Assembly: GCF_016097555.1 (NCBI RefSeq) | Contig: NC_054707.1 | Span: 50,178,943-50,242,942 of the forward strand | DNA length: 64,000 nucleotides | Direction of reading: 5' to 3' | Origin: Gigantopelta aegis | Taxonomy: Eukaryota; Mollusca; Gastropoda; Neomphalida; Peltospiridae | Shown: one piece after another, positions 1 to 40,566 of the stretch | Layout of the letters: each line of letters starts with the position of its first letter | How positions within the stretch are numbered: the first letter of the stretch is position 1 | The notes under the pieces: generated by a model | What the model saw: only the letters and a program-made list of their open reading frames with translations | The model's database searches: none | Told to the model about the DNA's origin: nothing | Program-made: the position numbers and the translations under genes

Positions 1-711
1 CATTAGTAGGAAGGGATCTTTTATATGCACCATCCCAGACAGGGCAGCACATACCAGGAATTTTGATATACCAGTCATGGTGCACTATCTTGGTGTACAA
101 TAACTACTGCAAATAAACACATACACTAACCAGAGAAAGCAACATATCATGGAAAGAAAAAAGAAATGTTTTATTTAATACGCACTCAACACATTTTATT
201 TACGGTTATATGGCATCGGACATATGGTTGAGGACCACACAGATATTGAGAGAGGAAACCTGCTGTTGCCACTTCATGGGCTACTCTTTTCGATTAGCAG
301 CAAGGGATCTTTTATATGCACCATCCCACAGACAGGATAGTACATACCATGGCCTTTGTTGCACCAATTTTGGAGCACTGGCTGGAACGAGAAATAGCTC
401 AATGGGTCCACCAACGTGGATCAATCCCAGACTGACCACGCATCAAGCGAACGCTTTACCACTGGACTATGTCCCGGCCATCACATCATGGAAGTACATT
501 CACTTGTAACACTGACTGAAGAAAACTTGGATTAGCAAGACATCCAGATCACAAGAGCAAAGGAGAAAGAAAGAAGTAGCTATCACAGGACTCCATCTGA
601 TTGGCTTTTTAAACATTTGGTCCAGTCCATGTAGAAGTAGGAAAATACCACAGGTCAGAGGTCAGATTAAGGTATAAAACAACAATACTCTGTTCATTAT
701 AGAATTGTTAC
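1..711. other. Partial intron 15 of the ORP gene with two SINE pieces
   Basis: Non-coding. A SINE fragment (about 5-95) and a complete SINE (155-484) account for most of it. Positions 494-711 are unremarkable intron sequence up to the donor at 710-711. Confidence 0.7.
155..484 (-). mobile_element. tRNA-derived SINE, family A (complete)
   Basis: Read on the minus strand it starts with a tRNA-like head (A-box-like tagtccagtggtaaagcg, B-box-like ggattgatcca region). It then has the shared core (aagggatcttttatatgcac, cacagacaggatag) and ends in the family A tail (acacattttatttacgg). A 9-bp target-site duplication atcatggaa lies at 146-154 and 485-493. A 5'-truncated relative lies at 5-95. Confidence 0.88.
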
Positions 712-28027
<27,316 letters not shown>

Positions 28028-29270
28028 ATTCCGACTGAACTTGTAGTAGTTCGTTTGATGCGCTGGAATTTGTTTTTATTGGACACCATGTAAAACTAGC
28101 AACCGTTAACCAGTCATGTGTACGTTAATTTGTCGTACATTCCGCCGTTGTTTGTGTATGAACCCAGGCTGCAAATGTACGAGTAATAGGATTTAAATAT
28201 ATAGTTCCTTCACCTGGTTTCGGCTAGTGCAAGTTTACTTTTAGGTTACTGTGTAGAGCGTGGAGCTCTCGCACAGAGTAATAAGTTTGAATCGTAACAC
28301 TGAAAGTCCTGCTCCAAAGCTAATTTTTTTTTTCTTAATATATTTTCCAGAGGAACATTACTCGACCCCTAGTAATCCACAACCTTCACTTGCCACAGTC
28401 TAAACTCCCTGCACAAAGTCCCGTAAGCGCGCTACTGAGTTATATGTTACTTTTTGTTTGTTTAGGTTTTTTTAATACGTATTTTCGTGTGTATATCCAG
28501 TTAAGCTTTCAAGTACACTGTTCTGGGCTGTATGTGGGTTAGTGGTTAGTATTACCGTCCATGTATTATTATGTGCTAGTTGTTTATATACAATGTATAT
28601 ACACTTGTTTCAACCAATGATTATTTTTACTTTTTTCAAGGAGATATTGTGGAAACTAGTTTTAACACAAATAATTTGTTAAATTCCCGTCAATATAAAT
28701 AATTTAACATCTCAAGAGGCGCAAGCACTACGCGCTTCTGTTATTAATGGTTTGTGTACCCACCAAAATTGGAGAAATTTGTATATTTAAACAAGAAGGT
28801 TAATACAACCTCATGCAACTACATAGCCATAAACATTACAACCAAATACTTAATAACAGAAATTCATAATAATTATTAATTCGCATAATATTAAACATAA
28901 TTATGACATGCTGAATATTTAAAAATGCTAACAATTAAGAACTGCAAAGTTTCATGGTCTACCGCCCGACTAGATTAGAATAAACAAATTGAATATTTTA
29001 ATTTACACACATAACGCTGTCACATATTAAATATACCAATCACAGCTGTAGTTGCTTTTATTCCGTAAACTGATATTCTTGGAGTCAGTTTATAATTTAT
29101 TAGGACATTGAATGCATCTGCATTTTTAATCAAACAATTTTACCATTGTAACAATTAATTGATTCAACTTAAAACACATAACGATTGTTGTCTTCGTGAT
29201 CCAAAATATTTTCTGTTAACAATGGTTGCTGAGGATTTTATTTAATATTCCTTTAACATATAATAAGCAC

Positions 29271-29276
<6 letters not shown>

Positions 29277-29318
<42 letters not shown>

Positions 29319-29425
29319 ACACCCACGCACGCACGCATACACACACACACAGAGACACACGCGTACGCACACACGCGCGCGTGGGGCGCACACACACACA
29401 CACACACACATACACACACACAGTT
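29277..29425. repeat. (CT)n and (AC)n microsatellites
   Basis: Pure CT (29277-29312) then AC with CG interruptions to 29425, directly bordering copy A of the duplicated block. Copy B is also bordered by (AC)n/(CG)n at 31728-31828. Confidence 0.93.
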
Positions 29426-29439
29426 CTGGCCTTTAATCA

Positions 29440-30510
29440 GTTGACCGACTAAATGTTTCACCCGCCAAAAGAGGTGATACAGTATAAATTTACAGTTGAT
29501 GCATGATAAGTCTGTGCGGCAAACGTTCCTACGTTGCAGCTAATTTAGCTGGCCCGTAGAAATCAGACGGTGGGGTTGGGGCACTTGAGGTCGAAAACGT
29601 ACGCTTTTTTTTAGTCCTACTCTATATAATGATAAAAAATGTCTTGTGTCTCCCACACACCCTCACTCCAGAAATTGGGCGGGGCCTCCACGTCAGATAT
29701 TGTTCCGGCGGGACTGTTTAGTGCTCATTTGAAGAACATAAATAATAGGTCTAATAAATAGGTAGGCCTAGCTATTTGCATAGTTTTTAAATATTGATAT
29801 AATTTACAACCGATTGTTTATGCCTACAGAAACTAGTCTCCCTGTGGTATAATGAGTACGAAGTCTGATTCGTGGAATCAATCGAAGTGTTCCGAATACA
29901 ATGTCATATCTAGCCAAGTACTTTTTCCATTATTAATGACTCAATTTTCCCCTGACTACAGACCTTGATCACTCCATCAACGTGTTGACGTCATATGATT
30001 GTTACAACAACGTTACATTTATAAACTGCACATGGAGTAAGTTTATGTTTGTGAGTGTTTCAAATCCGAACAAAACCACTGGCAATGGATCCAATCTCGG
30101 CACAGACCGATTTGATTGATTTATATGTGCTCCCATTGCTCACTGTCAAGACAGTCAGTTTTCTGTAGAAGAAGAGTTTCTTGCCAGCACAAATCTTGGA
30201 TAAGTGTTTCTTCCTCCTTCTTCTCTTCCTTCTTCTTTCTCGTCTTTTATTATGTAACCAGATGCATTTTGGAATAGATACATGATAATAATGACCAGTA
30301 ACTTGCAATTTAATATATAATTTTGTGCAATTATCGATTGAAATGTACTTACTAGGTGTTGGCTGTGCTGATTTATTAGTGGCACGTGTATCTAGTGACA
30401 GGTTACGCTTAACTGAATACAGTGACGTATTATGACAGTAGCATTGCATGTTGAAAACAAAATCCAACCTTTCCTTTCAAAGATAGTCACATCATCTCTC
30501 ATTTCCAGCA
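29440..30510. repeat. Duplicated block, copy A
   Basis: Shares long stretches with 31845-33650: gtgcggcaaacgttcctacg, gcaacgttacat-flanking gacgtcatatgattgt, and an almost identical 400-bp part (30050-30480). On the minus strand that part has a short frame ending DLCWQETLLLQKTDCLDSEQ, then WEHI and a stop, preserved in copy B, plus a gtaagtac donor-like site. I do not recognise the protein. It could be a decayed gene fragment or part of a mobile element. Confidence 0.7.
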
Positions 30511-31425
30511 CGAGTCTTGGGTAAGAGTCATTCTGCAGTAACAGGGCAAATTGGCGTACCCTAATTTTAGTACTGAAAAACTCTGTAAAAAAAAAATCAA
30601 TAAATTAAAAAAAAAAAAAATCAAGTAATATTTTTGTTTGTGTCATCTTAGCAAATAATTCATTCTAATACCTACACTATTTTGAGATTGTAAATTACCT
30701 CTCTGGCATTTTCTTCTGATATTTCACTGAGAAGGTAGTAAAAAGCGGCCGTCCCCATTTCCTGGTTTCTAAGTTACAAGGTAGCCATCAAGTGTAACCA
30801 GTACGTATTAAATAACATGTATTTTGTCAGGAAGTCCTCATGAAAAATAGCATCCTTCAATGTGCAAAATAATTTGTTAGCTACTAAATAACTTTAATAA
30901 TCGAGGTTTTGAGTTAAAAATCCATGTCCCTAGATTCCTTAATTGTCATCTACGTCACGACTACTTCGAGGTGCTAGAAAAATTGAATTTCCATAAAACC
31001 ACCATTTCCATGTGGTGTAAGTTTCCTATCGTGTCATTTTAAAACATCCACGACAGCCATGTTGTTTTTGTTGAAATGATAGCCGATATTGTTAATTTGT
31101 GGACATAATACAGGTGCGTATATTTATTACATTCTCACAAACCAGAAGTCAGACACACAAAATTATTTGATATTTTTTTTTATAAACGAATGTAAATTGA
31201 TAGATCAGATGCAACATAAGTCGCCCATTCTCTTTATAAGAATAAATTTGCTTACTAATTAATTTTTGTATCATCTACGTAACGTCACTTTTGTATCGTG
31301 AAGGAGATGACATTGAGTGTGTCATAGATGAAATAAGTAGTGTCCGTCATGTAACAAAGATACGCGTATAGGTTCTGATATTACAATGGAAACAGGTAAG
31401 CACCTTGGACACCCTCCCGCGGTCA

Positions 31426-31430
<5 letters not shown>

Positions 31431-31502
<72 letters not shown>
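31431..31502. repeat. (GA)n microsatellite
   Basis: About 70 bp of pure GA. Confidence 0.95.
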
Positions 31503-31506
<4 letters not shown>

Positions 31507-31725
31507 ACGTCAACAACCCAGCATTTCCCCCCAAAACGCAGCCCTCTCCACACAAATCGAATATAATTCAATCCAACATGCCTGCTATTAATTTTGAACA
31601 AATTAATTTTAAAAATCTATACACTAATATGTCAACATTTTCAGGACATGTATTCCAAAAAACCCAGCATACTTCTAGCAATTAATTCTCACCCAGTTGA
31701 TGAAATACCCAATGATTTAGGTGAT

Positions 31726-31727
<2 letters not shown>

Positions 31728-31799
<72 letters not shown>

Positions 31800-31828
31800 G
31801 CGCACGCACGCACGCACGCACGCGCGCG
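31728..31828. repeat. (AC)n / (CG)n microsatellite
   Basis: About 70 bp of AC followed by alternating cgcacgcacgcg to 31828, at the left border of copy B of the duplicated block. Confidence 0.95.
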
Positions 31829-32204
31829 TACTTTGATCATTTGAGGGAGTAAATGTTTCACCCGCCGAAAGAGGTGATACAGCATACATAGTACAGTTTC
31901 ATGCATGATAAAGCTGTTACGTCTGTGCGGCAAACGTTCCTACGTTGCAGCCAGTTTAGCTGGCCCGTAGAAACCAGACGGTGGGATGGGGGCACCTGAG
32001 GTCGAAAACTTACGTTTTTTTTAGTCCTACTCTATATAATGATAAACAAAATTGTCTTGTGTCCCCCCACCCCATCCCCAGGGGTACAGAAATGAAAAAT
32101 ATTTCACTAGCCTGCCGGATCAGAACCGACTAAAATTTACTAGCCCGCCACAATTTATACTAGTCCGCCGCCTATAGAACGCTTTACTAACATCAAATGA
32201 TATA

Positions 32205-32328
<124 letters not shown>

Positions 32329-32700
32329 CTAGACACACATATATACATACATTACATACATACATATATACACGTCAGATATTGCTCATTCGGGACTGTT
32401 TAGTGCTCATTTGAAGAACATAAATAATAGGCCTAATAAAAAGGTAGCTATTTGCATAACAATTGTCTGTTTTTAAACATTGATATATATTTTACAACCG
32501 ATTGTGTATGCCTACAGAAACTAATCTCCCTGTGGTATAATGCTTACGAAGTTTGATTTGTGGAATCGGTCGAGGTGTTCCGAATATAATGCCATATCTC
32601 GCCAAGTACGTTTGCCATTGACATTAGTAATGGCTCTATTTTTCATTGGTTATGGACCTTAATCACTCCATCAACGTGTTGACGTCATATGATTGTGACA

Positions 32701-32862
32701 TAGAGAATAACATATGTATGAGTGGCCGTTAGATACCATTTATCTTACAACGAGTTGTTTTAAAATGTATCTAACGAGCGAAAGCGAGTTTGATACGTTT
32801 TTAAACAACGAGTTGTGAGATAAATGGTATCTAACGGACACGAATGTATTTTCTATTTCTTA
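32701..32862. mobile_element. Foldback MITE
   Basis: The ends mirror each other: ccgttagataccatttatct at about 32727 and its reverse complement agataaatggtatctaacgg ending at about 32837, with weaker pairing outside. Copy A of the duplicated block lacks it, so it marks an insertion. Confidence 0.65.
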
Positions 32863-34082
32863 CATGTTCTCAAAAACCAGGTTTTAAGCAAATTTTAACA
32901 TCTTTTTCGACTAAAAGTTATTTACAGCTCTTGCATTTATGCTCACAGACAAATGATTGTCAAGTTAACTATACGTCACAGTGCAATCGATTTCGATCGT
33001 GCTGTGTTTTCATTAGATGTATGGCATTGGTAACCTGGTCATCACCTAGAGCAACCAGTAGTATGTCTTCAAATTGTTAACATACGTACATGTGTAAACA
33101 AGTATGTGTTATAAAAAATAACGAATGATGTTATCACCAACGAGTGTGTAAGAAAACATGGAGTAAGTTTATGTTTGTGAGTGTTTCAAATCAGAACAAA
33201 ACCACTGGCAATGGATCCAATCTCGGCACATACCGATTTGACTGATGTTATATGTTCTCCCATTGCTCACTGTCAAGACAGTCATTTTTCTGTAGAAGAA
33301 GAGCTGCTTGCCAGCACAAATCTTGGATAAGTGTTTCTTCCTCCTTCTCCACTTCCTTCTTCTTTCTTCGTCTTTTAATGTTCTTCTTCCCATTATTATG
33401 TAACCAGATGTAGTTTAGAATAAATAAATGATAATAATGACCAGTAACTTGCAATTTAATATATAATTTTGTGCAATTATCGATTGGAATGTACTTACTG
33501 GGTGTTGGCTGTGCTGATTTATCAGTGGCACGTGTATCTAGTGACAGGTTACGCTTAACTGAATACAGTGACGTATTATGACAATAGCATTGCAGGTTGG
33601 GGAAAAATCCAACCGTTCCTTTCAAAGATAGTCACATCATCTCTCATTCTAATATCAGCATTCAAAGTGTCAGAATTTTATGTCATTAATTTTAAACTAT
33701 TCATTGTTGTCCGATTCTTTGGTGCAAACTAAAGAAAGGATGTCTGGTGAGTGTTAATGAAAATATGATTTCTTTATTTTATGAATCAGATATACATTTA
33801 TTTATGCTGTGAATTTTTTTATTTGTAAATGTTATTATGATCGAATGTTAAATATGATGTATTTATATATTATAATAAAAGAACCCTGACCCCGAAACGT
33901 GTTTGTTTTGTTGATGACTAGCTGAGGTTACAATTAAATATTGTTATTATTTATTTACATGTATATATTTACTATTAATATTATTATTACTTACAAAATA
34001 TAATTTAGCCGCATTGTGAGAGGTCTGGATCGAGGCATCAACTGCTGACAAATTAGATTCTTAAAATTACATCATTTCATTT

Positions 34083-34347
34083 CGATTTATTTTCGTGCTT
34101 ATATCCAATTGAGCTTAAAAAACCCGCTGTCCTGGGCACACACCTGAACTATCTGGGCTGTCTGTCCAGGACAGTGGGTTAGTTGTTAGTGGTTAATGCT
34201 CAGTGAGAGAGGAGATGGTGTAGTGGTCTTGCACCTACCCATTGAGTCGTTAAAACTCGCTGTGGGTGGGAGCCGGTACAGGGCTGTGAACGCTGTACCT
34301 ACCAACCTTAAGTCCGATGGCGTATCCACGACACCGAGGCCGGTAAA
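34083..34347 (-). mobile_element. SINE-like element, family D
   Basis: The minus-strand head is cctcggtgtcgtggatacgc-like. The body carries acctacccattgagtcgtta and gtgggtgggagccggtac on the plus strand, and the tail is cgtgcttatatccaattgag followed by tgtctgtccaggacagtggg. Fragments of the same tail are at about 25737-25785 and 28478-28555. It lacks the aagggatcttttata core of families A to C. Confidence 0.65.
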
Positions 34348-34651
34348 CTTACATCTCTTTATGGGGTGCAATGGGGCAGTTCACCCGCAGAAAAATACGA
34401 AAATATTCCTTGATTCATGCTGTACTGCCACCCACTAATTGTAGGCTATGTATCATAAGCGTACGTGCCCCCCCCCCCCCCCCCCCCCCCCCCAGTGTTG
34501 GAGCAAAACCTCAAATCTGGGCAAACATTATAGAAATATTCGGGTAAAATGTCCTAACGTGAGATCTTTTTACCATGTATTTCTATCAGTTTACCCTCAA
34601 CAATTAGTAAATTAGTTGTAATTCATGCAAAAATGTGTAGTGATTTGTTTG

Positions 34652-35048
34652 GAACCGGCCTCGGTGGCGTCGTAGCAGGCCATCGGTCTACAGGCTGGTA
34701 GGTACTGGGTTCAGATCCCAGTCGAGGCATGGAATTTTTAATCCAGATACCGACTCCAAACCCTGAGTGAGTGCTCCGCAAGGCTCAATGGGTAGGTGTA
34801 AACCACTTGCACCGACCAGTGATCCATAACTGGTTCAACAAAGGCCATGGTTTGTGCTATCCTGCCTGTGGGAAGCGCAAATAAAAGATCCCTTGCTGCC
34901 TGTCGTAAAAGAGTAGCCTATGTGGCGACAGCGTGTTTCCGCTAAAAAAATCTATGTGGTCCTTAACCATATGTCTGACGCCATATAACCGTAAATAAAA
35001 TGTGTTGAGTGCGTCGTTAAATAAAACACTTCTTTCTTTCTTTCTTTC
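34652..35048 (+). mobile_element. tRNA-derived SINE, family C (complete)
   Basis: The tRNA-like head has an A-box (tggcgtcgtagcaggcc) and a clear T-arm/B-box (ctgggttcagatcccag). It continues through the core (gcaaataaaagatcccttgc) to an A-type tail (aaccgtaaataaaatgtgtt) and a (CTTT)n end. Perfect 11-bp duplication tgatttgtttg lies at 34641-34651 and 35049-35059. The head is of type C, the tail of type A. Confidence 0.94.
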
Positions 35049-35451
35049 TGATTTGTTTGCAACCTTATATAGCTGTTTGGTAGCAATGGTAATGTGAATA
35101 AAAGTTGTATCCAGATTCGTGCATTTTTGTTTGATTCGGGCAAAAACCAACCTGCCCACTACACAAATGGTAGATTGTACGCCTGTACTAGGTTTACGAC
35201 ATTGTTGTACACTACTGCTCCAATAATGGAATTGGATGAAGTTTCGAGGTGTTTAATTACATTTTGCATTTCGCATCTGTTTAAATATCCAGTAAGCTTT
35301 GCCTTAAAATTCTCAAACCAGACTTGGGGAAAATAAGAAGGATTAATCGTCATGTGGTTGTTCTGATGTCCCACATGCGAAACACCTAACAGTTATTCAC
35401 TACTACAAGTTGTGCTGATATACACGTGCGCGATATAACCGACATTATTAA

Positions 35452-35454
<3 letters not shown>

Positions 35455-35510
<56 letters not shown>

Positions 35511-35512
35511 AT
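35455..35512. repeat. (CA)n(TA)n microsatellite
   Basis: CA repeats followed by TA repeats, about 58 bp. Confidence 0.93.
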
Positions 35513-35972
35513 GTACAATGTACACACAATGATAGTGATAATAATCAGTGATACACGCTCATGTTTTTGGATGTAGGCCCTGTTCTATTAGGGCTAACGA
35601 CATTTGTCAGTAATTTCTTTTATTGATTTGCATAATTTATCGATAATACTTTTCTTATTCATCATTAACTGTTTAAATTTCAGCATACTGAACTAAATAT
35701 AACAATATATCTTTATATTAACAATGATTTACGAGAGTTTGTGAAAAATGTACATGTGAATAAATAATGGCATTCGTCCCCGATATCGTTACTGTTACAT
35801 AACGTGCATGTACTATATTCTACTGGGGTGTTGTTCCAGCGTCCTGTTTCAGTCTGTTGGTGTGTAATGTTTGGATGTTCTAAATTTTAGTAAAGATATC
35901 CGGGAGTTTTGTGACTAAAAAGCGCTACGAAACGGTTAGAGAATTACAACTCCAAAGCCAAAATTAATTATC

Positions 35973-35990
35973 ATGGGTGAACCAGTTTCG
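35973..35990 (+). CDS. Possible first coding exon of a plus-strand gene
   Basis: ATG followed by five codons (MGEPVS) and a good donor TTTCG/gtgagtata. The upstream sequence has no competing ATG close by. No later exon could be matched to it; the retrotransposon and the triplicated region follow. This is a suggestion based on start and donor only. Confidence 0.25.
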
Positions 35991-36365
35991 GTGAGTATAA
36001 GCATTCGGTTCTAAACCATATCAATATTTATAAACAGACAGTTGTTCTCCATATAGCTAGATTTTTATTAGTATATCTACACTTCAAAAGAACACTAAAC
36101 TGGCCGCTAAGTAGCTAAGTTTACCGCACGTGCGATAGTATCTTATCAGCGAGACGGTAGGACGTGTTTTGTCGGAGCTCCGCCAATCTTAATATCTTCA
36201 ATATCCTGTTTCTTTTGTTTTAATTTTTAATCAGTTATAATATGTAAATTTCTGTATTAATTCATATATATGTACATGTGAAGAATGCGAGAATACCGTT
36301 GCAGTGAAACATCGGTGAAAAAGAAGTGAACTGTTGTTAATGACGAGAATACATGTGGTTCCAAC

Positions 36366-37652
36366 ATGGCGGCAAGCCGTTTCTACAGAAGTACACCACA
36401 GAAAACGCCAGTCAGTTCTGAGTTACATGGGAGTGGACTGCCGACATCTCCAACACATTGTACTACTGGAAACAATGTTATTATCAGCGAGCTGCTTTGT
36501 TTTGTAATAAACAAAATGGATGTATTACCGTATGATACCATTGTAAAATTGTGTTCTGATGTTTTTACAGATCACGAAGTTGAGGATGCTAAGACAATCT
36601 TATTTGACCTTTGCTATAATACGGAAAGTTGTGGACGTATGATAAAACGAAAGGGTGTTGAAAAGAAAAAGAATAACATTCATGATATTTTGAATTTGCT
36701 GCATAACACTGAACCAGATGATGTACCATGCGTCGCTGCGAAAGATCTGAATAAACTGCTGCCAATTCTTTACAATCATATGGACATGGCCATTATTTTG
36801 AAGGAACTTGACATAATGAAAGGCAGTATTGCCTCTTTGCAAACAGCCCAGATGGCCACTGCTGAGATATGTCGAAGTACATTCCAGAATAAAAAAGATT
36901 GTGCATGTTCAGTGGGGTTGGCTGTCGATGTAAGCCAAGAAAATGATGAAGATACTGATATTGTGAGTTCTTCACCCGTGAACGATTGTGTACACGACAG
37001 TGGTTTAGAGGCGGAAACAGTCACACTTAGCGACATTAATATCTTGAAACAAAGCCAAAATGTAATAACCGAAAAGGAAGATGGTGAACTAGATGACAGC
37101 ATAACACATGCAAAACAGCTGATACGAAATTGCAAAACCCCTAATAGGCAATCGAGCCCAGTACGACCAGATGAGCCTGTATCTCATGTTACTAGTGAGA
37201 TGTCTCAACACACAGGGACTGCACGCAATTTTGCTGATATGGCTGCTGGATTGGCATCTAATGGCATGGAGCTGAATAGAGAAAAGAAAACAAGAAAAGC
37301 TGTTCCGCACAGAAGTGGTGTTGATTCAGAGGGATTTAAGTTTGTTGGTCCGAAGCGAAAAATGCCGGTAGTAATAGGAACCGCACAGTCATCGGCACTG
37401 CGGGGAGTCAAATCTATACCGGTACCCGTTTTCGTAACCAGATTAGCGCCGGGAACTAAGGAGTCGGACATACTTGATTACGTAAGGTCAGTGCTGGGGA
37501 TTGATGTCTGGTGTGAAAAACTCAGAACACGATATGACACCTATTCGTCGTTTAAAATCCTTGTTGACTCCAAAAACATCGATAAACTAATGAGTCCTAA
37601 CGTGTGGCCAGAAGAAGTTTTAGTTCGAAAGTTTTATGTGATACGACATTAG
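36366..37652 (+). CDS. Retrotransposon ORF1 protein
   Basis: 428 residues from ATG to TAG, without breaks. The N-terminal two thirds is Ser/Asp-rich with no clear motif. Residues about 355-425 (VFVTRLAPGTKESDILDYV, then YDTYSSFKILV and WPEEVLVRKF) form the RRM-like C-terminal module common in ORF1 of invertebrate non-LTR elements, thought to bind element RNA. There is no CCHC knuckle. ORF2 starts 8 bases after its stop, suggesting reinitiation. Confidence 0.85.
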   Translation: MAASRFYRSTPQKTPVSSELHGSGLPTSPTHCTTGNNVIISELLCFVINKMDVLPYDTIVKLCSDVFTDHEVEDAKTILFDLCYNTESCGRMIKRKGVEKKKNNIHDILNLLHNTEPDDVPCVAAKDLNKLLPILYNHMDMAIILKELDIMKGSIASLQTAQMATAEICRSTFQNKKDCACSVGLAVDVSQENDEDTDIVSSSPVNDCVHDSGLEAETVTLSDINILKQSQNVITEKEDGELDDSITHAKQLIRNCKTPNRQSSPVRPDEPVSHVTSEMSQHTGTARNFADMAAGLASNGMELNREKKTRKAVPHRSGVDSEGFKFVGPKRKMPVVIGTAQSSALRGVKSIPVPVFVTRLAPGTKESDILDYVRSVLGIDVWCEKLRTRYDTYSSFKILVDSKNIDKLMSPNVWPEEVLVRKFYVIRH

Positions 37653-37660
37653 CAAATATC

Positions 37661-40468
37661 ATGAAAGAAAAAATTAAGATATGCTCATACAACTGTCGGT
37701 CTCTTAAAACATCGGTGCCAGATATTCATGAATTATGTGATGCTAATGATATATGTTTGTTGCAGGAGCACTGGTTAGCAGACTATGATTTGTCAAAACT
37801 CTTTTACATACACGATGATTTTTATGCTCGAGGGGTATCTGCTATGGATACTAGCAGTAATCTACTAGCCGGACGTCCATATGGTGGAGTGGCTATTCTA
37901 TGGAGGAAGACACTCGGCAGTTTAGTTAATGTGTGTACATATGACGATAGTAGAATAATAGGATTAGAATTAAATTGTGCATCATCGAAAGTACTTATCT
38001 TGTGTGTTTACTTACCAACTGATTCGCCTGAAAATTGGGAGGATTACGTCTCGTACCTTGGAAAATTGCATGCCATATCAGAGGAATCCAACACTCCAAA
38101 TGTGTACATAGTCGGTGATTGGAATGCCAATATTAAGCGGCAGTCAAGGTTTGGTGCTGAATTATATAATATGTGTTCAGAACATGGTTATATATTATCG
38201 GATGCTGTTCTTTTAGGTACAGATACGTACACATATATTAGTGAGGCGCATGCGACAACGTCATGGCTAGACCACTGTTTGGCTACTACAGCTGCACACA
38301 ATGCAATAACTAATATGAATATACTACATGACATTGCGCCATGGGATCATCTGCCATTACAATTCACCATCAGTGTGAACGGTTTGACCAAATGCAATTT
38401 AGCCAAAAATCACATTGTGCCAAGAACGTCTGTAAACTGGTCAAAAGTTACTGCTAATGATATAAAAACGTATAGAGCTGAGTCAGATATTTCCTTGTCT
38501 CAAATCTTTTTTCCTAATGATGCAATTTCTTGTAAAACTCCAAACTGCAATATATCTGGTCATCTACATGGTATTGATAGTTTATATAATGAAATTGTTA
38601 ATGCATTAAAATTGGTATCTCAACATTTGATTAAAGGTAATAGTGACAATCACAAAAATGTGCCTGGGTGGAATAACTACGTAAAAGATCTACATCTCAT
38701 TGCTCGAGAGGCCTACTTGTTATGGCGAGACAATGGTAAACCTAGAACAGGACTTATATGTGAAAATATGAGCAAAACACGTAGGCAGTTTAAATACGCT
38801 CTTAGAATGTGTCAAAATGAGAACGATAGAATGAAGGCAGATGCTATAGCACAAAATTTGACCGACATGAACTTTCGTGAATTTTGGAAAAATATTTCTA
38901 CAGAAAATAATAAACGAACTCTATTGGCAACAACTGTGGATGGTGTGACCGGGGAAGAGAATATTGCAGGTTTGTTTAAAGAACATTATAAATAACTTCT
39001 AAATTCTGTGACGGGTCAGCATCATCGAGCATATGTTGAAGAGTATATTGCTAATGATTCAAGTTATGTTGCTGAAATGAACGTAAATCCCAATGAGGTA
39101 ATGGAGTTTGTTTTTAAACTTAGCAGTGGGAAATCAGCAGGGAATGACGGCCTCTCAGCGGAACACCTCCAATATGCGTCCAAGAGAGTATTCGTTCTAT
39201 TATCAGTTTGTTTCAGTGCCATGCTTGTACACGGGCATGTATCTAGTAATATGACAGATGTTATTCTTGTTCCTATTGTGAAAAACAAAACCGGAGACAT
39301 AACAGATAAAGGCAATTACCGTCCAATTGCATTAGCAACTGTGATATCAAAAGTTATGGAACATGTACTGTTATCACGAACAGACCTGAGTACATCGGAC
39401 TATCAGTTTGGTTTTAAAAGTGGGACATCCACCGATATGTGTTTATTTTCTTTTAAGGAAGTTTTTAACTTTTACATTTCACAAGGTAGTCCTGTGTATG
39501 TTTGCTTTTTGGATGCGATAAAAGCCTTTGACCGAGTAAATCACTGGACATTATATATGTCACTTTTGAAAAAAGGCGTGCCTACTTTTGTAGTTCGCTT
39601 TCTCAAAGCATGGTATTTAACCCAATTGTTTAGTGTAAAATGGGGTGCATATATTTCCTGTAAGTTTAATGTAACAAATGGCGTCCGTCAAGGTGGGGTA
39701 ATATCACCCTTATTATTTAATATATATATTGATGACCTTAACCTACAGTTGTCAAAATGTGCAGTTGGGTGTAATGTTGGTGGGGTGTTTCTAAATAACT
39801 TCAGTTTTGCTGATGATATGTCACTTCTTTGCCCATCTATTTCTGCATTAAGAAAAATGTTAACAATTTGCGAGAAATTTGCAGAAGATTATGATATTAT
39901 ATATAATACAATGAAAACTGTTTGTATGTGTATTGAGCCAGAAACTCTGAAGTTGATCAATGTGCCTTCGATATATTTGTATGGTGATGTACTGAAATTT
40001 GTTGACAATTATAAATATCTAGGTCATATTATATGCAAAAACATGAAAGACGATAAAGACATTAAACGACAGTATAGAGCCCTTTGTGTACGTGCAAACA
40101 TGTTGTTGCGGCGATTTGCAAAATGTTCAGAATCTGTTAAAACACAATTATTTGTGAGTTATTGTAGTAATTTGTACGCGGGTGCATTATGGGTGAAATT
40201 TACGCAGGATACCATGAAGGATCTTAACATATGTTATAATAATGCATACCGATGGATGATCGGACAACGACGACCATACAGTGCCAGCAAGATGTTTGTC
40301 AGTCATCGAGTAAAATGCTTTGGCGCTTTACTTCGCTCAACAGCATATTCGCTGAAGAGCAGAATCGAAACAACTTCAAACGACCTACTTGCCCACCTGC
40401 GGTGTACAACTGTGTACGTCAAATCTGTATGTGTAAATCGCTGGCACAAGCTGCTGTATATTATGTAA
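37661..40468 (+). pseudogene. Retrotransposon ORF2 (APE endonuclease + reverse transcriptase), one in-frame stop
   Basis: The start is ATG 37661. The endonuclease part shows SYNCRS, LLQEHW, VGDWNAN, SWLDH and WDHLPL, the APE-type metal and phosphate-binding positions. A TAA at 38993-38995 interrupts the frame; the same frame continues into the reverse transcriptase with GNYRPIAL, LDAIKAFDRV, NGVRQGGVISPLLFN and the catalytic FADD of NFSFADDMSLL, and ends at TAA 40466. No frameshift is seen. The stop separates the two enzymes, so this copy should be unable to make full-length ORF2 unless the stop is read through. Confidence 0.93.
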
Positions 40469-40527
40469 TCAGTTTTGTATGTGATGTTTATATATGTTCT
40501 ATGGATCTCTGATCTGAAATAAAAATC

Positions 40528-40565
<38 letters not shown>
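40528..40565. repeat. (ATT)n retrotransposon tail
   Basis: About 12 ATT repeats directly after the element's 3' UTR. Confidence 0.93.

Positions 40566-40566
<1 letters not shown>

Larger units (their letters stand above)
36180..40565 (+). mobile_element. Non-LTR retrotransposon (CR1/L2/Jockey-like group), nearly full length
   Basis: ORF1 (36366-37652), then ORF2 (37661-40468) with endonuclease and reverse transcriptase, then a short 3' UTR with aataaa (about 40517) and an (ATT)n tail (40528-40565). There are no LTRs. The 5' boundary is uncertain; 36180 is a guess from the change in composition before ORF1. No target duplication was found. A short-repeat tail rather than poly-A fits CR1/L2-type elements. 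Only one coding defect is visible, so the copy is young. Confidence 0.9.

Noticed and set aside
34652..34740. tRNA gene
   Set aside because: The A-box and B-box belong to the head of a SINE with core, tail and an 11-bp target duplication.
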